A DNA stretch of 9,912 bases. It comes from an uncultured Chlamydiae bacterium (lineage in GTDB: Bacteria > Chlamydiota > Chlamydiia > Chlamydiales > SM23-39). The notes below the pieces were generated by a model. The model did not search any database. It worked only from the letters and a program-made list of their open reading frames with translations, and was not told where the DNA came from. The stretch lies in contig CAIPFQ010000071.1 in NCBI GenBank assembly GCA_903864395.1, positions 1-9,912 on the forward strand. The letters run 5' to 3'. The translations under genes were made by a program, and so were the position numbers. Of the stretch, positions 1 through 5,131 are shown in pieces (position 1 is the stretch's first letter; every line of letters begins with the position of its first letter).

Positions 1-84
1 CCAGGAATCCCGACTCTTTTCAAGCCATTGTAATGTTTTGTCTGGTCTCGATGGCAGAGAATAGTCCGATGGTTTTACATTCAT
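1..84 (-). CDS. N-terminal 28 codons of an unidentified protein, running off the left edge
   Basis: An open frame on the minus strand starts with ATG at 84-82 and stays open for all 28 codons to the window edge. It begins MNVKPSDYSLPSRP and ends with a charged, Trp-bearing stretch (QWLEKSRDSW) that looks like the start of a helix. The start is supported by a strong purine-rich Shine-Dalgarno (GAGGAGGA, plus-strand 87-94) just upstream and by a promoter-like site at 115-143. The fragment is too short to assign to a family. The W-x-E-K-S-R-x-x-W pattern vaguely recalls N-terminal coiled-coil proteins linked to insertion sequences, but that is only an impression. I am fairly sure a gene starts here and have no functional call. 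Confidence 0.6.
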   Translation of the reverse strand, partial: MNVKPSDYSLPSRPDKTLQWLEKSRDSW

Positions 85-114
85 AGTCCTCCTCAGGTTT
101 GAAGTAAGGAAAAG

Positions 115-143
115 AGTATAAATGAAGGCATGACGCATGGAAA
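115..143 (-). promoter_or_regulatory. Sigma70/sigma66-type promoter for the left-edge gene
   Basis: On the minus strand a -35-like TTTCCA (143-138, 4 of 6 consensus matches) is separated by 17 bp from a -10 TATACT (120-115, 5 of 6). Transcription would start near 108 and give a leader of about 24 nt that contains the Shine-Dalgarno of the gene starting at 84. Spacing and position are right; there is no independent evidence. Confidence 0.45.
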
Positions 144-205
144 GTGGAATCTTTACTTGATGCAAAAATTATCAGAAACTAGGCGATTCCTGACACGCCA
201 CAGCA

Positions 206-346
206 ATGGTATTTTTGTCTTCAAATACAAAGCATAAACTTTGTATTTTCGATCTTGAATATCAGAATCTAATTTTAGAAGTCGCCCAAGGAACTGTGTC
301 AAAAAAGGACATTGCTAAATTCTTTCGCAAAATTATACACAAATGA
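206..346 (+). CDS. Possible small protein, 46 aa, unknown
   Basis: ATG at 206 opens a 46-codon frame ending in TGA at 344-346. The second half is a basic amphipathic stretch (ILEVAQGTVSKKDIAKFF) with the flavour of a helix-turn-helix or the C-terminal end of a DNA-binding protein. A TGA lies in frame four codons before the ATG, so it is not the open tail of a longer intact gene, although it could be the decayed 3' end of one. No good Shine-Dalgarno precedes the ATG. The frame contains the perfect inverted repeat at 223-248. Low confidence that it is translated. Confidence 0.25.
   Translation: MVFLSSNTKHKLCIFDLEYQNLILEVAQGTVSKKDIAKFFRKIIHK
223..248. repeat. Perfect inverted repeat, 10-bp arms, 6-nt loop
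   Basis: The arms AAATACAAAG (223-232) and CTTTGTATTT (239-248) are exact reverse complements around the spacer CATAAA. It is not followed by a T-run on either strand that would mark an intrinsic terminator. It could be an operator for a dimeric repressor, a cruciform, or an element end. Confidence 0.5.
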
Positions 347-361
347 CCTCAAACGTTGCAA
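332..361 (-). promoter_or_regulatory. Promoter-like site reading leftward, downstream of the Fic gene
   Basis: On the minus strand TTGCAA (361-356, 4 of 6 matches to the -35) and an exact TATAAT (337-332) are 18 bp apart, and TGTG precedes the -10 hexamer, giving an extended -10 look. Transcripts would run antisense through the small ORF at 206-346 towards the left-edge gene, which has its own closer promoter. The exact -10 could arise by chance in this AT-rich stretch. Confidence 0.3.
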
Positions 362-364
362 AGT

Positions 365-394
365 CGAGTTTAAACTCGCTCGCAGGGTCGACCC
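365..394. repeat. Two adjacent perfect palindromes at the 3' end of the Fic gene
   Basis: CGAGTTTAAACTCG (365-378) is a perfect 14-bp palindrome, and GGGTCGACCC (385-394) is a perfect 10-bp palindrome seven bases away. The Fic stop codon (372-370) lies in the middle of the first, so the last residues of Fic (about RPCERV) are encoded by these palindromes. On the minus strand the first palindrome could act as a weak transcript end, but no U-tract follows. Confidence 0.5.
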
Positions 395-1461
395 GCATTT
401 TGCAAAAGATCAAACAGCTCTTTATTAAGATAAAAATTTTCTTTTTTGACTTTTTCCTTAGTTAACAATCCAATTTTCATCAGTTGTTTCAAATATTTCG
501 CAGCCGTAGCTCGATTCACACCTAAATCCCGTACAATAAAATCGATTTTCGTATAAGGATGTGAGAAAAGATTATTCAATAAATCCTGACTATATATCCT
601 TGGAAGCTCTTCACGTATCTTATGCTTATGTCGTTGCATTAAATCTTTTATACCATAGATTAATCGTATTGTTTGGCGTGAAATTCGTTCAACTCCTTCC
701 AAAATATATATTATCCATTGTTCCCAAGCTTGATTAGTACGCACTAATTGCAATAAACGATAATACTCATTTTTTGTTTGATTGATATAACGAGAAAGAT
801 AAAGAACAGGGATATCTAGAAGATTATTTTTCACCAAGTAGAGAATATTGATGATACGCCCCGTCCTTCCATTGCCATCATAAAAAGGATGAATGCTTTC
901 AAACTGGTGATGAATCACCGCCATCTTCACGAGCGAATCGAGATCACTTATTGTATCATCATTAATAAATTTTTCTAAGTCGTTCATAAGCAATAGAATC
1001 TGACCCCCATCTTGCGGAGGGCGATAGACAATCTCGCCAGTCCTGTCGTGCTTAAGTTCAGTACCAGGAAGCTTTCGAAATCCCGCACTACTTGCTCCCA
1101 AAGTCTCTTGAATTTCCAAAATATTATTATTTGTCAAAAGACCTGTCTTTTTAACTGTTTTATACCCTTTGCGTAAAGACTCCGCATAACTACGCACCTC
1201 CTTGGTATCCAGACTCCAAAATCCTCTAGCAAGAACCTCACTTTTATAAAGCTCGTCATGGGTGGTGATAATACTTTCAATCGCTGAACTTTCTTTAGCC
1301 TCCTGTAAAGAGAGAGAATTAATTAAAATATTTTGATTTGGAATAATACCTCCCACTCCTTTCAGTTCAGCCAATGCTTGGTGCGCCTTCATCAACTTTT
1401 TCAATACAGGTTTAGTCTCTAATTCAATAGATAGGGGGAGCAAGGGGGGGGAATAATTCAT
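370..1461 (-). CDS. Fic-family adenylyltransferase (AMPylase) with C-terminal winged helix
   Basis: Fic proteins transfer AMP (sometimes other nucleotides) from a nucleotide donor to a hydroxyl side chain of target proteins. Three parts are visible, numbered from the ATG at 1461: an N-terminal helical Fic/DOC-associated domain (about 1-85), a Fic core with the intact catalytic motif HPFYDGNGRTGR (about 191-202, His191 as base), and a winged helix (about 294-346). The stretch SSAIES (about 58-63) fits the inhibitory-helix motif S-x-x-x-E with Ser in place of the usual Gly/Asn, so this would be an autoinhibited class II enzyme with the inhibitor in cis. Length (363 aa) is normal for this class. 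ATG 1461 was chosen; a GTG one codon upstream (1464) is also possible, and neither has a Shine-Dalgarno. The gene is visibly more AT-rich than its neighbours, stands alone and is framed by palindromes, which suggests acquisition. Without a clear secretion signal it is as likely a self-regulatory or toxin-like Fic as a host effector. Confidence 0.9.
   Translation of the reverse strand: MNYSPPLLPLSIELETKPVLKKLMKAHQALAELKGVGGIIPNQNILINSLSLQEAKESSAIESIITTHDELYKSEVLARGFWSLDTKEVRSYAESLRKGYKTVKKTGLLTNNNILEIQETLGASSAGFRKLPGTELKHDRTGEIVYRPPQDGGQILLLMNDLEKFINDDTISDLDSLVKMAVIHHQFESIHPFYDGNGRTGRIINILYLVKNNLLDIPVLYLSRYINQTKNEYYRLLQLVRTNQAWEQWIIYILEGVERISRQTIRLIYGIKDLMQRHKHKIREELPRIYSQDLLNNLFSHPYTKIDFIVRDLGVNRATAAKYLKQLMKIGLLTKEKVKKENFYLNKELFDLLQNAGRPCERV
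1444..1451. repeat. Eight-G/C homopolymer tract at codons 5-7 of the Fic gene
   Basis: The minus strand reads eight consecutive C residues within the Ser-Pro-Pro codons just after the Fic start. Slippage of one base here would abolish the reading frame. Two other 8-nt G/C runs occur in the window (2362-2369 in yebC, 8925-8932 in sctN), so the tract is not unique to this gene. Confidence 0.6.
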
Positions 1462-1480
1462 CACATTGACGACGCGGAAA

Positions 1481-1518
1481 CCCCGACCTTTAGGTCGAGG
1501 AAGGAAGCCTCGCTCCTT
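1481..1518 (-). other. Two stacked hairpins upstream of Fic, resembling an IS200/IS605-type end
   Basis: Plus-strand 1481-1500 folds as CCCCGACC-TTTA-GGTCGAGG. The single mismatch becomes a G-T/G-U wobble when read on the minus strand, so minus-strand RNA or ssDNA pairs all eight positions. Directly adjacent, 1501-1518 folds as AAGGA(A)GC-CTC-GCTCCTT. Short GC-rich imperfect hairpins of this kind (GACCTTTAGGTC core) are typical of the ends of IS200/IS605 elements and TnpB-associated RNAs, but no transposase or tnpB remnant could be read next to it. It may equally be a leader structure or attenuator of the Fic transcript. Confidence 0.35.
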
Positions 1519-1765
1519 ATGTTAAATTTTTAAGGAAAGAGATTTTGCTCTCATCCACAATACAACAGTGTACCTTGGTTCAATATTTTAATTCAAAGAA
1601 AAACAGAGGTTTTCTGCGCATGTCCATCGACTCATGTACAAGAAACAGAGGTTTTCTGCACATGTCTTCCCGACGAGCACGCAATTTGACAAAGCCGTAA
1701 TTAAGCGCAAGGGGGCAGTGGGGGACAATAAGAACCTTATCCCCAACCTGTCTATAATCTTCACC
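1519..1765. other. Intergenic or degenerate stretch downstream of yebC
   Basis: No convincing gene lies here. On the minus strand the yebC frame stays open for 61 codons past its TAG (1765 to TGA at 1582-1580), including QVGDKVLIVPHCPLALNYGF. This loosely recalls the C-terminal beta domain of D-threonine-aldolase-like proteins, which have G-D-x-V and P-x-H-x-C type motifs, but lacks a start and any flanking homology. YebC itself ends where the family normally ends. The stretch could be a gene remnant or chance. It also contains the direct repeat at 1601-1666. No strong rho-independent terminator is visible after yebC. Confidence 0.35.
1601..1666. repeat. 24-bp direct repeat, two copies, period 42 bp
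   Basis: Copies at 1601-1624 and 1643-1666 differ at one position (G versus A in the CRCATGTC tail, where R marks the difference). Each carries the small symmetric core CAGAGGTTTTCTG. On the minus strand each core reads CAGA-AAACC-TCTG followed by a T-rich run (TTTTTCTTT after the distal copy), a weak hairpin-plus-U arrangement. The period is a multiple of three and both copies sit in the open frame that follows yebC, giving a repeated RKPLF peptide. Confidence 0.6.
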
Positions 1766-2482
1766 CTATAGCTGCATATTATGGTAGACGGCATCGACAT
1801 CGTTTATATTTTCTAGCCACTCAATCAAAGCCATATTCTGATCTGCCTGTTCCTCTGTCACTTCAACCCATCCTTTCGGGCGCATCGCAAGCTCCGCTTC
1901 CTCACACTGGCCCCCCGCTTGCGCAATCGCAGCTTTCAGGGCGCAAAATACATCGACAGGGGTAATCACCAAATACGCGTCGTCCTCGACAATCAAATCT
2001 TCAGCCCCGCTGTCTGTCGCAAGAAGAAATAACGCAGCTTCCTTCATAGATGTTTTTGTCACACGAATCACGCCGCGCCGATCGAAATTATAAGACACTG
2101 CGCCTGGCGTTGCAAGCGTGCCTCCGCGCTTATTGATCGCAACGCGAATATCAGAGGCAGCGCGGTTCTTATTGTCCGTCATCGCCTCAACAATCAAACC
2201 CACTCCACCATACCCATAAAGCTCATAGACCACTTCGACATAATCTTGTGTATCCGATGAAGAGGCCTTTTTAATATTGCGCTCCACGCTGTCAATCGGC
2301 AAATTCGCCTCTTTGGCTTTCTGAATCGCTGTGCGCAGCTTGCTATTCATCTTTGGATCCGCCCCCCCCTGCTTAACAGCGGAAATAATTTCCTTCATGA
2401 CGCGGCTAAAAATTTTTCCCTTCTTTTTATCCGCCCGGTCCTTGCGGTGCTTAATATTTGCCCATTTACTATGACCAGCCAT
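1766..2482 (-). CDS. yebC: YebC/PmpR/TACO1-family protein
   Basis: This is a 238-aa full-length YebC family protein. The hallmark N-terminus MAGHSKWANIKHRK is followed by the basic segment (RADKKKGKIFSRVMKEI), the central helical domain and an acidic C-terminal domain ending VYHNMQL, as in other members. The family was long annotated as a DNA-binding transcription regulator; bacterial YebC proteins and mitochondrial TACO1 are now linked to translation, in particular to relief of ribosome stalling on proline-rich stretches. The start at 2482 lies one base after the stop of the preceding acetyltransferase gene, so it is the last gene of the prfB operon and probably translationally coupled. The C. 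trachomatis counterpart (CT457) lies in the same prfB/acetyltransferase/yebC cluster. An 8-G run encodes the Gly-Gly of KQGGADPK. Confidence 0.96.
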   Translation of the reverse strand: MAGHSKWANIKHRKDRADKKKGKIFSRVMKEIISAVKQGGADPKMNSKLRTAIQKAKEANLPIDSVERNIKKASSSDTQDYVEVVYELYGYGGVGLIVEAMTDNKNRAASDIRVAINKRGGTLATPGAVSYNFDRRGVIRVTKTSMKEAALFLLATDSGAEDLIVEDDAYLVITPVDVFCALKAAIAQAGGQCEEAELAMRPKGWVEVTEEQADQNMALIEWLENINDVDAVYHNMQL

Positions 2483-2483
2483 G

Positions 2484-2987
2484 TCAACCTTTTAGTGATT
2501 TCTGCATCATAATTTTATTGCGGTATCCACCATTTTCTTTCACAAAATTTCGGTGGAGCCCGTAGAAACTAAATCCCAATCGCTCATAAAGGCGAATCGC
2601 TGGGTTCCCCTCATAAACCTCAAGGTGCAAAAGTTCCAACCCAAATTTGTCTTTTCCTAAAGATTCCAATGCCCGAATCAATGTTTCCCCGATCCCTTTT
2701 CCCCGATGCGGCTCATCCACGATGATAGCAAATAAACATTGATGCGCCAATTTTTTATAAGGCTGTAAATAAAGAGTAGCCACCCCGCAAGGCACTGAGT
2801 TCCACAAAGCCACTAAGGTCGCTCCATGCTTTCTATAGCTCATCCAAATACGCGCAGCATCTTCAATCTCGCGGCGGTCAGCCAGAGGAAACCAAGAAAG
2901 TGCCCCTGGCTGCGATAGCCATTCGACAAGATATTTTTCGTCCGCCTCTTCGGCCAAACGCAGTATTAAAGGCAGCTCCGCGTCCAT
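2484..2987 (-). CDS. GNAT-family N-acetyltransferase (downstream copy)
   Basis: This 167-aa protein has the GNAT fold signature: the acetyl-CoA pyrophosphate-binding loop R-G-K-G-I-G (residues 95-100, motif A) after the beta strand LFAIIVDE, and a C-terminal motif B region with YERLGF (134-139). It would transfer acetyl from acetyl-CoA to an amine; the substrate cannot be read from sequence. The frame could open earlier at 3035, but the ATG at 2987 was chosen: it overlaps the TGA of the upstream gene as TGATG, the usual sign of coupling, and it brings the N-terminus into register with the upstream paralogue. Both copies share residue for residue the VPC...PYKK..AH.C.F...VD block. It corresponds in position to Chlamydia CT458. 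Confidence 0.85.
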   Translation of the reverse strand: MDAELPLILRLAEEADEKYLVEWLSQPGALSWFPLADRREIEDAARIWMSYRKHGATLVALWNSVPCGVATLYLQPYKKLAHQCLFAIIVDEPHRGKGIGETLIRALESLGKDKFGLELLHLEVYEGNPAIRLYERLGFSFYGLHRNFVKENGGYRNKIMMQKSLKG

Positions 2988-3481
2988 CAAAAAAAATGCT
3001 CCAATAAAAGTCTGGCTCTCTCCTTGCCATTCCAATGCATAAAATTTTCCTGCCGAGCAAAAAGCTGAAACCCCACCTTTTCGAGCAGAGGCAAAAGATC
3101 GCTCGGCTCAAAAAGCTCCACATGCACGCTCTCAAGGCGAAACTTTGTTTTTCCTAGATGGAGAATGTTTTTTAACATCGAAGCACCGATCCCTTGGCGC
3201 CTATACGCTGGATCGACAAGCAGATAAAAAGAACAATGGTGCGCCACTTTTTTATAGGGCATCAAAAACAGAGTGCTGATCGCACAGGGAACCCCTTTCC
3301 AGGTTCCCGTAAGGCTCGAGGCAATTTGGGAAAAAGCGATCCAATTTTTCAAAGAGCCCTCTTTTTCATCGGGAGCAAAAGGAAAAGGGTCGCTCCCCCC
3401 TTCTACAGAGACCCAACGAGAGAGAAAATCATAATCTCCTTCCTCAGTAAAGCGAATATCAAAATCAGATGAGAGGACCAT
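2987..3481 (-). CDS. GNAT-family N-acetyltransferase (upstream copy)
   Basis: A 164-aa paralogue of the next gene. Motif A reads R-R-Q-G-I-G-A (94-100) after FYLLVDPAY, and the C-terminal region carries LLEKVGF (132-138). By eye roughly a third of positions are identical to the neighbour, over the full length and with few gaps. Its ATG at 3481 lies three bases after the prfB stop and its TGA overlaps the ATG of the next gene, so it sits inside a coupled operon. One acetyltransferase at this location is the arrangement known in Chlamydia; two suggests a local tandem duplication. No recognised substrate; ribosomal-protein or release-factor acetylation is a guess from context only. Confidence 0.85.
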   Translation of the reverse strand: MVLSSDFDIRFTEEGDYDFLSRWVSVEGGSDPFPFAPDEKEGSLKNWIAFSQIASSLTGTWKGVPCAISTLFLMPYKKVAHHCSFYLLVDPAYRRQGIGASMLKNILHLGKTKFRLESVHVELFEPSDLLPLLEKVGFQLFARQENFMHWNGKERARLLLEHFF

Positions 3482-3484
3482 TGT

Positions 3485-4577
3485 TTATCCAAAAGATTTT
3501 AGGTAAGCAAAAACAAACGGATCTATTTCTCCATCCATAACAGACTGTATATTTCCTATCTCTAACTTTGTTCGCGTATCCTTCACAAGCGTATAGGGCT
3601 GAAAAACATAATTGCGAATCTGACTGCCCCAGGCGTTTTCCTTTTTTTCTCCGCCAATGGCTGCTAACCTCTCTTGCCTCTCTCGCACCTCTTTTTCATA
3701 AAGCTTTGATTTTAACATCTTCATACAAGCCTCTCGATTCTGAATTTGGCTCCGCTCACTTTGACAAGAAACAACAATCCCTGTGGGAATATGCGTCATA
3801 CGCACCGCAGAATCGGTTTTATTCACGTGCTGACCGCCTGCGCCAGAGGCGCGGAATGTATCGACCTTCACATCGTCCACGCGCACCTCCACGGGAGCCT
3901 CTTCGATCATAGGCACGACATCCACCGAGGCAAAGCTCGTATGGCGCTTCGCGTTCGCATCGAAAGGAGAGATCCTCACCAAGCGATGCACCCCTTTTTC
4001 CGACTTACAGTAGCCGTAAGAGAACGCCCCAGTCAATCGAAACGAAATGCTTTTAATCCCCGCCACATCTCCATCCAGCCGATCGACGATCTCCACCGTC
4101 CATCCTTTTCTCGCGGCGTATCGCTGATACATCCGAGAGAGCATCAACGCCCAGTCGCAAGATTCAGTGCCGCCTGCGCCCGCGTTAATCTCAAGATAAC
4201 AAGAAAGCGCATCCAACTCCCCGCCTAACATCCTTCGCATTTCTAGCTCGCTTAAGCGTCTCTCCACTTCAGTCAGAGAAGACAAGAGCTCTTTGACCAA
4301 CTCGCTATCCCCAATGGCACTTGCCTCAGGAAGGAGATCTTTTATATCTTGAAATGCTTTTCTCACTTCTTGGCAAGGAATCGTCCATGCTTTCAATTGA
4401 GACACCTCGTCGATCACCTTTTTCGCAGCTTCGCTATCATCCCAAAAATCGAGCGCGCTCATTTTCTCTTCAAGCTCTATGACCTCTTTTTCTTTGCTAG
4501 CGAGGTCAAAGACACCTCGACATTGCGTCTAAACGCTCTTCAATTTCTTTCAACGTATCTTCTGATCCAAATTGCAT
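3485..4577 (-). CDS. prfB: Peptide chain release factor 2, with programmed +1 frameshift
   Basis: RF2 recognises UGA and UAA stop codons and triggers peptide release. The gene starts at ATG 4577 (MQFGSEDTLKEIEERLDA...), runs 23 codons to an in-frame TGA (4508-4506), and continues in the +1 frame from 4507 to the TAA at 3487-3485: join of 4577-4509 and 4507-3485 on the minus strand, 363 aa in all, close to the 365 of E. coli RF2. The RF2 stop-recognition tripeptide SPF (about 203-205) and catalytic GGQ (about 247-249, in SGAGGQHVNK) are intact, as is the NAGAGGTE segment. A simple ORF call would begin at the internal ATG 4462 and lose 38 residues. It is the first gene of a four-gene operon with both GNATs and yebC. 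The start has only a weak purine stretch (AGAGAG). Confidence 0.97.
4505..4518 (-). promoter_or_regulatory. prfB programmed frameshift site (CTT TGA C with internal Shine-Dalgarno)
   Basis: Minus strand 4518-4505 reads GAGGTGTCTTTGAC. CTT-TGA-C is the canonical RF2 slip site: when RF2 is scarce the ribosome slips from CTT onto TTT and continues with GAC. The upstream hexamer GAGGTG (4518-4513) is fully complementary to the CACCUC core of the 16S anti-Shine-Dalgarno and sits at the short distance known to stimulate slippage in E. coli (where it is AGGGGG). This provides autoregulation of RF2 level. Confidence 0.95.
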
Positions 4578-4720
4578 AATTTCTCTCTATCCGTTTCACC
4601 CGACCTAAGCTAGTATGGCTCGACGCCTATTTTTTCAGATACCATTTTTTTTGTCCGATCACAAATTGATCTTTCCTTTTTTTCGGATAACAGGAATAAT
4701 GAAAGAATGGGGGCTCTGTA
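4578..4720. promoter_or_regulatory. Divergent intergenic region between prfB and the T3SS operon
   Basis: 143 bp must hold promoters for both directions. For the T3SS side the best -10 candidate is AATAAT (4695-4700) with no convincing -35 at normal spacing; T-rich stretches occur at 4645-4652 and 4676-4683. A tiny frame of ten codons (ATG 4699 to TGA 4729-4731, preceded by an AGGA) overlaps the scc4 start and could be a leader peptide or chance. The scc4 ATG is preceded by GGGGG (4709-4713), which would be only a wobble-paired ribosome site. Confidence 0.4.
4636..4664 (-). promoter_or_regulatory. Possible prfB promoter
   Basis: On the minus strand TTGTGA (4664-4659, 4 of 6) and TATCTG (4641-4636, 3 of 6) are separated by exactly 17 bp. 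Chlamydial sigma66 promoters are often degenerate, but the -10 is weak, so this is only the best local candidate. The leader to the ATG at 4577 would be about 50 nt. Confidence 0.25.
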
Positions 4721-5125
4721 ATGATTCATGAATTCGTCAAAAAAATTTGCGCAGAATTATCGATCCCTCCAGCAACACAAACAGATTCAAAAAAATTATA
4801 TCAATTAAAACTGGGGCAAAGGACAGCCATCGACTGTGTCGACCTTCTTCCTGGACTCGCACTGCGCGCCAATATGGCTCCCATCCCAAGCCATCGCAAG
4901 GAAGATTTATTTGTTTATATAATGCGCGCCAATCTTCTAGGACAAGGAACAAGTCGATCGCGCATCGGCATTAATGCGACAGAGAAAAGCTTGACACTCT
5001 CCCTCGGCATCCCCTATGAACTAAATTATCGCTCTTTTAAAGAGGCTTTCGAAGAATTCGCCAATCACCTAATCTATTGGCGCGAGGAAATCGTAAAATT
5101 TGAACAAAATCAACCCCCGTATTAA
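4721..5125 (+). CDS. scc4: Type III secretion chaperone Scc4-like (CT663 family)
   Basis: A 134-aa small protein with the layout of class I (CesT/SycE-type) secretion chaperones: N-terminal helix (about 1-14), central strands (IDCVDLLPGLALRANMAPIP, about 37-56), a second strand region ending in the TEKSLTLSLGIPYELNY block (about 87-103), and a C-terminal helix with the aromatic YWREE (119-123). Position directly before cdsD matches C. trachomatis CT663, named Scc4. In C. trachomatis that protein pairs with Scc1 as chaperone of the gatekeeper CopN and also binds the RNA polymerase beta subunit and sigma66, modulating transcription. The dual role is established for C. trachomatis and only inferred here. 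First gene of the T3SS operon, six bases before sctD. Confidence 0.85.
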   Translation: MIHEFVKKICAELSIPPATQTDSKKLYQLKLGQRTAIDCVDLLPGLALRANMAPIPSHRKEDLFVYIMRANLLGQGTSRSRIGINATEKSLTLSLGIPYELNYRSFKEAFEEFANHLIYWREEIVKFEQNQPPY

Positions 5126-5131
5126 CTGAAT

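Noticed and set aside
1464..1466. ATG at 1466 (minus) as the Fic start
   Set aside because: It is followed directly by TGA in its frame; GTG 1464 or ATG 1461 are the usable starts.
1481..1518. Complete IS200/IS605 insertion sequence
   Set aside because: Only end-like hairpins are present; no tnpA or tnpB coding remnant could be read on either side, so no element was annotated.
1715..1741. Hairpin after yebC (GGGGATAAG with CTTATTGTCCCC on the minus strand) as intrinsic terminator
   Set aside because: The stem needs a three-base bulge and is followed by C-rich sequence, not a U-tract.
1588..1800. Minus-strand 70-codon frame with repeated CAENLCF peptide
   Set aside because: It overlaps the 3' end of yebC in another frame, has no Shine-Dalgarno, and its peptide repeat is a by-product of the 24-bp DNA repeat.
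3568..4228. Plus-strand open frames opposite prfB
   Set aside because: They are antisense shadows of the well-supported prfB coding sequence, with no ribosome sites and no recognisable protein features.
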